Shown here one piece after another: positions 1 to 7,153 of a DNA stretch of 12,571 bases (its first letter is position 1; each line of letters begins with the position of its first letter). Origin of the DNA: an uncultured Steroidobacteraceae bacterium (lineage in GTDB: Bacteria; Pseudomonadota; Gammaproteobacteria; Steroidobacterales; Steroidobacteraceae); the NCBI GenBank assembly GCA_955652795.1, contig CATPBQ010000240.1, forward strand, positions 1-12,571, given 5' to 3'. The notes under the pieces were generated by a model. That model made no database searches and was not told the origin of the DNA. It worked only from the letters and a program-made list of their open reading frames with translations. The position numbers and the translations under genes are program-made.

Positions 1-2
1 AC

Positions 3-254
3 TATGGCTTCCACGCCCCGACCACTTACTTTCCGCTGCTGGTGCCCGAGTGCCTGCTCATCGAGCCGACCGAGACCGAGAGCAAGGACGTTCTGGATGC
101 GTTTGTGTCGGCCATGTCACAAATCCAGAGGGAGGCGGAGCAGGAACCCGCGCGCGTGACCAGCGCACCGCATACCATGCCGGTGCGCCGCCTCGATGAT
201 GTCCGGGCGGCGAGGCAACTGGATCTCACATGGAAGCCGACAGCGCAGTCGTAG
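3..254 (+). CDS. gcvPB: Glycine dehydrogenase (decarboxylating) subunit 2, C-terminal end (partial)
   Basis: Only the last 83 codons lie in the window; the reading frame is open from base 3 and ends at TAG 252-254. The product would be the P-protein of the glycine cleavage system, a cytoplasmic PLP enzyme that decarboxylates glycine and passes the aminomethyl group to the lipoylated H-protein. The visible tail has the family's conserved C-terminal pattern: [12 protein letters not shown], then [11 protein letters not shown], then a [22 protein letters not shown] end. The TPVRRLDE-type tail is typical of the separate GcvPB subunit of two-subunit glycine decarboxylases. The single-chain GcvP of E. 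coli ends differently. The active-site lysine lies upstream and cannot be seen. The last 25 nt overlap dgkA, which suggests shared transcription. Identity is secure; the two-subunit form is a strong inference from the tail. Confidence 0.93.
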   Translation, partial: YGFHAPTTYFPLLVPECLLIEPTETESKDVLDAFVSAMSQIQREAEQEPARVTSAPHTMPVRRLDDVRAARQLDLTWKPTAQS

Positions 255-616
255 ACCGCTACAAGCCGCGCGGACTGACCCGGGTGCTGCGCGCCGTGGG
301 CGCGAGCCTGCGCGGACTGGCCGGCGCGTTCCGCGAGGAGGCGGCGTTTCGCCAGGAACTCGCGTTCGCGGCGCTCGTCATACCGCTGGGCCTGTGGCTC
401 GGACACGGCGGGATCGAGCGCGCGCTGCTCATCGGGCCCATGCTGCTCATCCTGATCGTGGAGCTCCTCAACAGCGCGATCGAGGCGACGGTGGACCGCA
501 TCGGGTTCGAACGGCACGCGCTCGCCGGACTCGCCAAGGACATCGGCTCCGCCGCCGTGCTCATGTCGTTCGTGCTGCTCACCGCCGTGTGGCTGCTGGT
601 GCTGCTCGGCAGATAG
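230..616 (+). CDS. dgkA: Diacylglycerol kinase, DgkA type
   Basis: Encodes 128 aa, close to the usual length of about 120. DgkA is a small trimeric inner-membrane kinase that phosphorylates diacylglycerol to phosphatidate, recycling the diacylglycerol released during membrane-derived oligosaccharide or lipid A modification. Family marks are clear: the amphipathic-helix motif EEAAFRQE (residues 36-43), the active-site block [16 protein letters not shown] with E78, N81 and E85, and [15 protein letters not shown] with K103 and D104. Three membrane helices fall at about residues 45-60, 64-82 and 107-126. The ATG lies inside the end of gcvPB (25-nt overlap). The nearest SD-like GAGG is about 15 nt away, so translation may depend on coupling. 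The stop is 11 nt before the next gene. The chain has about nine more N-terminal residues than the E. coli enzyme, and no other ATG fits better. Confidence 0.96.
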   Translation: MEADSAVVDRYKPRGLTRVLRAVGASLRGLAGAFREEAAFRQELAFAALVIPLGLWLGHGGIERALLIGPMLLILIVELLNSAIEATVDRIGFERHALAGLAKDIGSAAVLMSFVLLTAVWLLVLLGR

Positions 617-627
617 GAAACGTCCTG

Positions 628-3603
628 ATGCGATTCATGCGACTGTTGTGCCTGTGCCTGTTCCTGTCCTGCGCGACCGTGTGCGCGGCCGGCGGTCCGT
701 TGACCGCCGCCGCGCCGGCGGCAGCGGCGCCCTCGACGCCGGCCGTGCCGCAACCCGCGCTTCCGGGGGAGTCCCCGCCCGGGCAGCCGCCCGCGCAGGT
801 CCTGCCGGCAAATCCGCCCGCAATGGGTACGCCGACGGCCGTCGTGCAGCAGGCCGCCGCCGTGGAGGGGAATCCGGATTGGGCGGAGACGCTCGAGCGC
901 ATCGCCGGCAGTGTGGTGTCGATCGACGTCGATTCGACGCGCGCGTTCGATACCGAGTGGAACTCGACCGCGCAGGCGACCGGCTTCGTGGTGGACGCCG
1001 AGCGCGGCCTGATCCTCACCAACCGTCACGTCGTGACCCCGGGGCCGGTGACCGCGGAGGCCACCTTCCTCAATCGCGAGGAAGTGCAGCTGTATCCGGT
1101 GTACCGCGATCCGGTGCATGACTTCGGCATTTACCGCTACGATCCGCAGAAACTGCGCTTCATCAAACCCAAGGCCCTGCCCCTGTATCCGGAGGGCGCG
1201 CAGATCGGGCGCGAGATCCGCGTCGTCGGCAACAACGCCGGCGAGCAACTGTCGATTCTCGCCGGAACCCTCGCGCGACTCGACCGCGACGCGCCCGCGT
1301 ACGGGGTCGCCAAGTACAACGACTTCAACACCTTCTACCTGCAGGCGGCGTCCGGGACCTCCGGCGGCTCCTCCGGTTCGCCGGTCATCGACATCCGCGG
1401 GCGGGTGGTGGCGCTCAATGCCGGCGGCGCGAGCGGCGCGGCGTCGAGCTTCTACCTGCCGCTCGGGCGTGTGCGCCGTGCGCTGGAGCTCATTCAGCAG
1501 GGCAAACCGGTTGCGCGCGGCACGCTGTACACGGTCTTCAACTACATGCCCTACGACGAGCTCGAGCGCCTGGGGTTGGATGCCGGTATCGAGGCTGCGG
1601 CACGCAAGAATTTTCCGCGCAACACCGGCATGCTGGTGGTCACCGAAGTGCTGCCCGGTTCGCCCAGCGAGAACGTGCTGCAACCCGGGGACATCCTGGT
1701 GCGGATGAACGGGCGCTACGTCACGCAGTTCGAACCACTCGAGGACCTGCTGGACGGGTCGGTCAACAAGCAGGTGGAGGTGGAGCTCGAGCGCGGTGGC
1801 AAGGCCGTGTCCGCCAAGCTCCCGGTTGGCGACCTGCACTCCATCACGCCCAGCGCCTATGCGGAGTTTGGCGATGCGGTCGTGAATGCCATGTCCTATC
1901 AGCAGGCGCGGCACTTCAACGTACCCACCCGCGGCGTGTACGTCGCCAACCCCGGCTACGTGTTCGGTGCGGCGGGCATTCCCCGCGGCGCGGTGATCAT
2001 GACGCTCAACGGCAGCAAGACCGACACCCTGCGGGAATTCGAGGCGGGGATCGCGCAGCTCGCCGACGGCGAGCGCGCACCCGTGCGGTACATCACCATC
2101 GATGATCCCAACAACAGCGAGCTGCGCGCCATCCGCATGGATCGACTATGGTTCCCCGCGCGCCATTGCGATCGCGACGACGCCTCCGGCCTGTGGGATT
2201 GCAAGCAGCTCGCCGCCGCTCCCCAACCCAAGCCCGTGCCCGTGAGTTCCACGGCATTCCCGCACTTCAAGGATCCGCGGCTGAACGCGCTCGCGCACTC
2301 GCTCGCCCTGGTGACGTTCGACATGCCGTACTCGGTGTCGGGGATCACCGAGCGCAACTATCACGGCACCGGCCTCATCGTGGATGCGCAGCGGGGTCTG
2401 GTGGTCGTGGATCGCAACACCGTACCGGTTGCAGTCGGCAATGTGACGGTGACCTTCGCCGGCACCGTGCAGGTTCCGGGGCGCGTGCTGTACATCCATC
2501 CGCAGCACAACCTCGCGGTCGTCGCCTACGATCCGGCGCTGCTCGGCAGCACGCCGGTCAAATCCGCCAAGCTGACGCCGCGCGAATTGTTGCCCGGCGA
2601 ACCGGTGTGGGTGGTGGGACTGGGCGGCGACAGCCAGATGCGTGCCCGCAGGACCGAGATCGCGGGCATCGATCCGCTGGAGTTGCCGCTGTCGCGCACC
2701 ATGCGCTTTCGCGACAGCAATCTCGAGACCGTGCAGCTCGTCAACCCGCCGCTGGAATTCGACGGCGTGCTGGCCGACAAGGCCGGCAACGTTCTGGCCA
2801 CCTGGTCGAGCTTCGCTTTCGAGAGCGGCCGCGAGCTGTCGCAGGATACGCGCGGCGTGCCGATCGACCTGGTGGCCGATATGCTCGATCGCGTGCGCAA
2901 CGAGCGCGCGCTGCACTCGCTCGAGGCCGAGCTCGGGGTACTGTCACTGGCGAGTGCGCGCGAGATCGGCCTGCCGCAGGGCTGGGCGCAGCGTCTCGCG
3001 CAGCACGCGCCGATGCGGCGCCAGGCGCTGACCGTGGTGCGCCTGGTGGGCGGTTCCGCGGCGGCGCAGCGCCTGCAGCAGGGGGATCTGCTGCTCGCGA
3101 TCGACGGTGACGTGGTGACGCGTTTCCGCGAGGTGGAGAAAGCCGCGGCCGACAAGGATCATGTGCAGGTCACGGTGTGGCGCGGTCAGAGCGAGCAGAC
3201 GCTCGACGTCGCCACCGCGCAGCTTCCCGGAACGGACATCGATCGCCTGGTGGAGTGGGCCGGCGCGACACTGCAGGCGCCTCATCGCGCCATGAGTGTG
3301 CAGCGGGGAATTGCCCCCGTGGGTGTGTATGTCGGTTACTTTGCGTATGGGTCCCCGGCGACGCGTTACGGACTGTATCCGGGTCGGCGGATCGTGGAAG
3401 TGGACGGAGTGGCCACTCCGGATCTGGACACATTTCTCAAGACCGTCACCGGGCGGCCCGATCGCTCCTCGGTGCGTCTGAAGACCATCACCTGGAACAA
3501 CGCCCCGGAAGTGATCACGCTCAAGCTCGACAAACACTACTGGCCAGCGTACGAACTGACGCACACGACGGAAGGTGGCTGGGTGCGGCGCGCACTCGAG
3601 TGA
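628..3603 (+). CDS. Secreted tandem HtrA-like serine protease, Nma111/Ynm3 family
   Basis: Encodes 991 aa. ATG 628 has AGGAAA 7 nt upstream and starts a signal peptide (MRFMRLLCLCLFLSC, likely cut near VCA-AG), so the protein is probably periplasmic. A Pro/Ala-rich linker follows (about 22-75). Domain order: active HtrA-type protease (about 85-300) with H134 (LTNRHVV), D165 (PVHDFG) and S249 (GTSGGSSGSPV); PDZ1 (334-402); PDZ2-like (435-525); a second trypsin-fold domain (about 545-765); PDZ3 (797-866); PDZ4 (899-970). The second protease copy is degenerate: N597 replaces His (VVDRNTV), N628 replaces Asp (HNLAVV), and FDGVLAD stands where the Ser loop should be. Length, order and motifs (YRDPVHDFG, YNDFNTFYLQAASGTSGG, LVVVDRNTVPV, LDKHYWPAYEL) match the yeast Nma111 family from memory. 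DegP and DegS have one protease domain. Likely role: envelope protein quality control. It lies 11 nt after dgkA. The native substrate is unknown. Confidence 0.92.
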   Translation: MRFMRLLCLCLFLSCATVCAAGGPLTAAAPAAAAPSTPAVPQPALPGESPPGQPPAQVLPANPPAMGTPTAVVQQAAAVEGNPDWAETLERIAGSVVSIDVDSTRAFDTEWNSTAQATGFVVDAERGLILTNRHVVTPGPVTAEATFLNREEVQLYPVYRDPVHDFGIYRYDPQKLRFIKPKALPLYPEGAQIGREIRVVGNNAGEQLSILAGTLARLDRDAPAYGVAKYNDFNTFYLQAASGTSGGSSGSPVIDIRGRVVALNAGGASGAASSFYLPLGRVRRALELIQQGKPVARGTLYTVFNYMPYDELERLGLDAGIEAAARKNFPRNTGMLVVTEVLPGSPSENVLQPGDILVRMNGRYVTQFEPLEDLLDGSVNKQVEVELERGGKAVSAKLPVGDLHSITPSAYAEFGDAVVNAMSYQQARHFNVPTRGVYVANPGYVFGAAGIPRGAVIMTLNGSKTDTLREFEAGIAQLADGERAPVRYITIDDPNNSELRAIRMDRLWFPARHCDRDDASGLWDCKQLAAAPQPKPVPVSSTAFPHFKDPRLNALAHSLALVTFDMPYSVSGITERNYHGTGLIVDAQRGLVVVDRNTVPVAVGNVTVTFAGTVQVPGRVLYIHPQHNLAVVAYDPALLGSTPVKSAKLTPRELLPGEPVWVVGLGGDSQMRARRTEIAGIDPLELPLSRTMRFRDSNLETVQLVNPPLEFDGVLADKAGNVLATWSSFAFESGRELSQDTRGVPIDLVADMLDRVRNERALHSLEAELGVLSLASAREIGLPQGWAQRLAQHAPMRRQALTVVRLVGGSAAAQRLQQGDLLLAIDGDVVTRFREVEKAAADKDHVQVTVWRGQSEQTLDVATAQLPGTDIDRLVEWAGATLQAPHRAMSVQRGIAPVGVYVGYFAYGSPATRYGLYPGRRIVEVDGVATPDLDTFLKTVTGRPDRSSVRLKTITWNNAPEVITLKLDKHYWPAYELTHTTEGGWVRRALE

Positions 3604-3742
3604 CCGCCGTCGGCGCGGCGCGACAACTGCCGGTTGCCCCATTTGACAGTTTTTGCGGCGTCACTGGATGTCGTGACGCACGTGACGCTTTCCCACAACA
3701 CGCGGTTGCGACGCCCCCGGCTTGCTAGAATTCGTCTCATCT
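3604..3742 (+). promoter_or_regulatory. Intergenic promoter region of the sua5 operon (extended -10)
   Basis: This is the only sizeable plus-strand gap between operons. An extended -10, TGCTAGAAT, lies at 3723-3731. The best -35-like bases nearby are weak (TTGC around 3706-3709). A start 6-8 nt past the -10 would fall at about 3737-3740, only 3-6 nt before ATG 3743. A consensus-like TTGACA also occurs at 3643-3648, but no good -10 follows it at 16-18 nt. CGTCAC (3659-3664) and GTGACG (3673-3678) form an inverted repeat, and another GTGACG follows at 3682-3687; this may be an operator. I see no convincing terminator for the upstream protease gene. Confidence 0.5.
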
Positions 3743-4762
3743 ATGGTTCGTGTCCTCAGAGCTACCCAGGTCGAGATCGAGAGTGCCGTGCAGGCGTTGC
3801 GCGACGGCGAGCTCGTGGCATTTCCGACCGAGACCGTCTACGGCCTCGGCGCAAACGCCCAGGACCCGGCCGCGGTGTGCCGGATCTTCGCGGCGAAGGG
3901 GCGTCCGCCGAACCATCCGGTGATCGTTCACCTCGACAGCCCGCGCTTCCTGCACCGCTGGGTGCGTGAAGTTCCCGAGGCCGCCACGCGTCTCGCCGAG
4001 AGCTTCTGGCCGGGACCGCTGACCATGGTGATGCCGAGGGCCGCCAACGTGCATGACGTCATCACCGGCGGCCAGGACACGATTGCGATCCGTGTACCGG
4101 CGCATCCGATGGCGCAGCAGTTGCTCACCGCGTTCGGCGGCGGCATCGCCGCACCCTCCGCCAACCGCTACGGGCGCCTGTCCCCGACCCGTGCCGAGCA
4201 CGTGCGCGAGGAGTTGGGCGAGGCGGCGCGCGTGATCCTCGATGGCGGGGAGTGCCAGATCGGACTTGAGTCGACGATCGTGTCGTTTGAAGGCGGGGGT
4301 GTGCGGCTGCTGCGGCCGGGCAGTGTGACGGCGGCGCAGCTGCGTCAGGTCGTGGGTGAGCTGGTGAGCGGCGCTGACAGCGTATCCGTGCGAGTGCCCG
4401 GCAGCACACCGACGCACTACGCGCCCACCACGCCCATGACCATCGTGCCGGCCGGGGAGATCGACGCGCAGGCGGATGCAGCCTCCGCCGGCGCCCGTCG
4501 CGTGGCGGTCCTGGCACAGCGCCTGCCGCTGCGCGCCCACAAGTACGTCACCTGGATCAATGCCGGACGCAAGCCCGAAAGCTACGGCCGCGATCTGTAC
4601 GCGAATCTGCGTACCCTGGACAAAGCCGGCTGCCAGCGCATTCTCGTGCAGGCAGTACCGGACGGGGAGCGCTGGGAGGCCATCCGCGATCGCCTGCTGC
4701 GCGCCGCGACCCGAGTCGCCGAGAGCGACGACGGCACCGGCACCATGGCGGTGCTGCCGTAA
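3743..4762 (+). CDS. sua5: L-threonylcarbamoyladenylate synthase, Sua5 type
   Basis: Encodes 339 aa. It makes threonylcarbamoyl-AMP from threonine, bicarbonate and ATP, the first step of the universal t6A37 modification of ANN-decoding tRNAs; TsaB/TsaD/TsaE then transfer the group. The YrdC/TsaC domain spans about residues 8-205: AFPTETVYGLGANA (26-39), KGRPPNHP (52-59), the FWPGPLT loop (88-94), APSANRYGRLSPT (137-149), GLESTIV (174-180) and LLRPGSV (189-195). A linker PGSTPTHYAP (219-228) leads to the Sua5 C-terminal domain (about 229-325), which marks the long Sua5 form. Short TsaC, usual in enteric bacteria, has about 190 aa. ATG 3743 is preferred: the in-frame TTG at 3722 overlaps the -10, and the protein matches the family from VRVLRATQ onward. 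There is no SD close to the ATG. The decarboxylase gene follows after 10 nt. Confidence 0.95.
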   Translation: MVRVLRATQVEIESAVQALRDGELVAFPTETVYGLGANAQDPAAVCRIFAAKGRPPNHPVIVHLDSPRFLHRWVREVPEAATRLAESFWPGPLTMVMPRAANVHDVITGGQDTIAIRVPAHPMAQQLLTAFGGGIAAPSANRYGRLSPTRAEHVREELGEAARVILDGGECQIGLESTIVSFEGGGVRLLRPGSVTAAQLRQVVGELVSGADSVSVRVPGSTPTHYAPTTPMTIVPAGEIDAQADAASAGARRVAVLAQRLPLRAHKYVTWINAGRKPESYGRDLYANLRTLDKAGCQRILVQAVPDGERWEAIRDRLLRAATRVAESDDGTGTMAVLP

Positions 4763-4772
4763 ACTCCCTCAG

Positions 4773-5948
4773 GTGCGCCGCCCGCGATTCATCGACCCGT
4801 TCCAGCCCGCGCAAGTCCGCCGCCTCGTCAGGGAGTTCGGTTCGCCGCTCCTGATCCTCGACTGCGAGCGCGTGCGCGTGCAGTTCCGCAAGCTTCGCAA
4901 GGCGCTGCCGCGAGTCGATCTGCACTACGCTCTGAAATCCATGCCGCATCCGGCGGTCGTGCAGGCGGTGATCGAGGAGGGCGGTTTCCTCGATCTCGCC
5001 ACCACCGGCGAGATGCAGCTGGTGCAACGCTTGGGAATAGCGCCGGATCGCTGCATTCACACCCACCCCATCAAACGCGAGCAGGATATCGCCAACGCGC
5101 TGCAGTTCGGCGTACGCCTCCTGGTCGCCGACAATCCCGATGAAGTGCGCAAGTTCTCGCGCCTTAGCGCCGCGGCGCAATTGCTGTTGCGGGTGTCGTT
5201 CCGCGCCCCCGGAGCGGTGTGCGATCTGTCGCGCAAGTTCGGCTGCGATCCGGAGGACCTGCTGCCGCTCGCGCGGCTCGCCGCTGATCTGGGTATCGGG
5301 GTGCGGGGACTCTCGTTCCACGTCGGTTCCCAGACCGCCGACGCCAGCAAACACGTCGAGGCGCTGGCGGCGTGCGCCAGGCTGATGGCGGCGGCGCGCC
5401 GCGAAAGGCTCGGCGCCTTTGATACGCTCGACATCGGCGGCGGTTTCCCCATCGAGTATGGGCAGCCGGTGCAGGACATCGGCCGCTTCTGCGCGCCGCT
5501 GCGCGCGGCGGTGGCGAAGCTCCCGAGGCGCGTGCGCGTGATCGCCGAGCCCGGGCGCTACATTGTGGGTCCGTCCGCCATTGGCGTGGCCTCGGTGATG
5601 GGGCGCGCACGGCGCGAGGGACGCTGGTGGTATTACCTCGACGACGGGCTATACGGCTCCTACAGCGGGCAACTGTTCGATCACGCACGTTACCCGGTGG
5701 AAGCGCTGCGCGATGGCGCCGAGCGGCTGCCGTCGGTGCTCGCGGGGCCGACCTGCGACAGCATCGACGTGATCGCGGAGAACCTCATGTTGCCGCAGCT
5801 GAAAGCTGGAGACCTGGTCGTCGGCCGCGCCATGGGCGCCTATACCTGGGCGTGCGCCTCGGAGTTCAACCTCTTCCCCAAAGCCACCGTGGTGGCGGTC
5901 AACACGCGCGCCGGTGACACCGGCAGCGTCACGCCGTGGCCGCTGTAG
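4773..5948 (+). CDS. Type III PLP-dependent decarboxylase (ornithine/lysine decarboxylase-like)
   Basis: Encodes 391 aa from GTG 4773, 10 nt after sua5. The fold-type III family (alanine racemase-like barrel plus beta domain) includes eukaryotic ornithine decarboxylase and the SpeC of Pseudomonas, which make putrescine from ornithine. Visible sites: PLP lysine K55 in YALKSMP, H183 in FHVGSQ, the phosphate loop GGG 222-224 in DIGGGFP, E259-R262 in AEPGRY, D291 in LDDGLYGSYS, and C328 in GPTCDSID. The last two match the D332 and C360 active-site residues of mouse ornithine decarboxylase. The GPTCDS block and YGSYS fit the ornithine/lysine branch better than diaminopimelate or biosynthetic arginine decarboxylase. 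Whether it prefers ornithine, lysine or both cannot be read from sequence. The long upstream in-frame extension inside sua5 has no family similarity and was not used. No SD is evident, so coupling to sua5 is plausible. Confidence 0.9.
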   Translation: MRRPRFIDPFQPAQVRRLVREFGSPLLILDCERVRVQFRKLRKALPRVDLHYALKSMPHPAVVQAVIEEGGFLDLATTGEMQLVQRLGIAPDRCIHTHPIKREQDIANALQFGVRLLVADNPDEVRKFSRLSAAAQLLLRVSFRAPGAVCDLSRKFGCDPEDLLPLARLAADLGIGVRGLSFHVGSQTADASKHVEALAACARLMAAARRERLGAFDTLDIGGGFPIEYGQPVQDIGRFCAPLRAAVAKLPRRVRVIAEPGRYIVGPSAIGVASVMGRARREGRWWYYLDDGLYGSYSGQLFDHARYPVEALRDGAERLPSVLAGPTCDSIDVIAENLMLPQLKAGDLVVGRAMGAYTWACASEFNLFPKATVVAVNTRAGDTGSVTPWPL

Positions 5949-5972
5949 CGCTTGACATTTTCGGGGCAGCGC

Positions 5973-6569
5973 TTGATCCGCAATATCGTGTTCGACATCG
6001 GCTGGGTGTTCGTACGGCTCAATTACCGTCCGATCCTCGGGCATCTGAAGGCGCACGGCGCGGAACTGGGCGATCGCGACGCGGTGATGGAGCGCATCGG
6101 ACTTGCGGATCACGAGTGCGGGCGCTTGCCCGGCCGCGGGCTCCTGGAGCGTCTCGCGGCCCTGGCGCGCCAGCCCGTGTCGCTCGAGGAGACGCATGCG
6201 CACTGGGTGGACATGTTCGAGCTCGAGCCGGCGATGGTCGATCTGGCCCACCGCCTGAGCGAACGCCACCGGGTGTTCCTCCTGTCCAACATCGGCGATC
6301 TGCACTGGGCACATCTGTCGCGCGAATATCGCCTGCACGCCATCGGGCATGGAGCGCTGCCGTCATACCTCGCGGGTGTCATGAAGCCGCACGCCGGCAT
6401 CTATGCCGAGGCCGAGCGGCGCTTTGCCCTCGAGCCGGCCGCCACGGTGTTCATCGACGACCGGGCGGATAACATCGCCACCGCCCGCGCGCGCGGCTGG
6501 CGGGGCATCGTGCACGGCGGCTACCACAGCACGCTCACCGCCCTGCGCGACCTCGAGGTCGCGTGCTGA
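5973..6569 (+). CDS. HAD-superfamily hydrolase (phosphatase, subfamily IA/YihX-like)
   Basis: Encodes 198 aa from TTG 5973. This start gives MIRNIVFD, with the nucleophile at D8 as in relatives, and GGGG lies a few bases upstream. TTG 5952 would add seven residues and is the main alternative. All four HAD motifs are present: I, VFDIGWVF with D8; II, LLSNIGD with S105; III, GVMKPHAGIY with K138; IV, FIDDRADN with D162/D163. The alpha-helical cap (about 20-90) is inserted after motif I. Position +2 of motif I is Gly, not Asp, as in the FDLGNV subgroup that includes E. coli YihX (a sugar-phosphate phosphatase). The substrate is unknown, although small phosphorylated metabolites are usual. Its stop overlaps the start of a micro-ORF (GTGCTGA). 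The gene sits in the sua5-decarboxylase-HIT operon. Confidence 0.88.
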   Translation: MIRNIVFDIGWVFVRLNYRPILGHLKAHGAELGDRDAVMERIGLADHECGRLPGRGLLERLAALARQPVSLEETHAHWVDMFELEPAMVDLAHRLSERHRVFLLSNIGDLHWAHLSREYRLHAIGHGALPSYLAGVMKPHAGIYAEAERRFALEPAATVFIDDRADNIATARARGWRGIVHGGYHSTLTALRDLEVAC

Positions 6570-6646
6570 AGCTCGACTACCTGTGGGCGGCCGTGTGCAT
6601 TCTGGGTGCGGTATATTTCGCGTTCCGTTCGCCGGGCGCCCCATGA
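6563..6646 (+). CDS. Candidate 27-aa single-pass membrane microprotein
   Basis: A short frame opens at GTG 6563 inside the last codons of the HAD gene (GTGCTGA) and closes at TGA 6644-6646, which overlaps the ATG of the HIT-like gene as ATGA. The peptide is MLKLDYLWAAVCILGAVYFAFRSPGAP: a charged start, about 17 hydrophobic residues (6-22) able to form one membrane helix, then an Arg and a Pro/Gly tail. Overlap with both neighbours is the usual layout of translationally coupled genes, and it fills the 73-nt gap between two coupled genes exactly. I do not recognise a family. The alternative is that it is a spacer that happens to be open; at this length chance is not excluded. No SD is clear. 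Confidence 0.45.
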   Translation: MLKLDYLWAAVCILGAVYFAFRSPGAP

Positions 6647-7152
6647 AGAACGAAGTCGTAGCGGAGCCTCTGACCGCCATCCACGCGCAGGTGATCGCCG
6701 CCCGGGAGGGACGCGATCCGCGCGTCATCGCGCGCATGTTCTCGGGTTGGGCGGTGTTCGGTGAGCGGCAGTTCGTGCGCGGCTACGCAGTGCTGCTGCC
6801 GGATCCGGTGGTGCCGAATCTCAACGCGCTCGGTGCCCGCGAGCGCATCGCCTTTCTCTCCGACATGTCGCGCCTGGGCGATGCGCTGCTCAAGGTGACG
6901 GGAGCCATGCGCATCAACTACGCGATTTTCGGCAACCAGGATGCGGCGCTGCACGCGCACGTCATCCCGCGCTACGTCGATGAACCGCAGGCGCTGCGCG
7001 GCGCGCAGCCCTGGGCCTACGACTGGTCCGCGGCGCCGGCGTTCGAGCGGGCGTCGTGCCAGGAACTCGCCGAGAACCTGCTGCGCGAACTCACGCGTAT
7101 GGGCGTCACCAAGCCCATGCGCTTCAATCCCGGTGCGAACGCCGACAGCTGA
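6643..7152 (+). CDS. HIT-like domain protein with altered histidine triad
   Basis: Encodes 169 aa from ATG 6643, which overlaps the micro-ORF stop. The segment INYAIFGNQDAALHAHVIPRY (91-111) is the recognisable HIT core. HIT proteins are nucleotide-binding hydrolases or transferases, such as AMP-lysine hydrolases and Ap4A hydrolases. In the His-x-His-x-His motif H104 and H106 are kept, with H106 at the position of the usual nucleophile. The third His is replaced by Ile108. The upstream part FVRGYAVLLPDPVVPNLNAL resembles the GHVLVIPKRHV-type substrate strand and loop. A C-terminal helix (about 132-153) and a basic tail follow. Activity may be altered or the protein may only bind nucleotides. 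The stop is followed directly by a hairpin. Family membership is fairly sure; function is not. Confidence 0.75.
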   Translation: MKNEVVAEPLTAIHAQVIAAREGRDPRVIARMFSGWAVFGERQFVRGYAVLLPDPVVPNLNALGARERIAFLSDMSRLGDALLKVTGAMRINYAIFGNQDAALHAHVIPRYVDEPQALRGAQPWAYDWSAAPAFERASCQELAENLLRELTRMGVTKPMRFNPGANADS

Positions 7153-7153
7153 A

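Noticed and set aside
196..627. Upstream in-frame extension of the tandem protease frame (would give 1135 aa)
   Set aside because: It overlaps gcvPB and dgkA in another frame and is Arg/Ala-rich out-of-frame translation. ATG 628 has an SD and starts a signal peptide.
259..1914. 551-codon open frame on the minus strand
   Set aside because: It is an antisense shadow of dgkA and the protease in GC-rich DNA. The product is His/Arg/Gly-rich with no recognisable domain.
3643..3671. TTGACA as a sigma-70 -35 for sua5
   Set aside because: No -10-like hexamer lies 16-18 nt downstream (bases there read GGATGT), so it is probably chance or belongs to another factor.
4476..4772. N-terminal extension of the decarboxylase inside sua5
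   Set aside because: The extension lacks similarity to PLP decarboxylases and overlaps the conserved Sua5 C-terminal domain. GTG 4773 gives a normal length.
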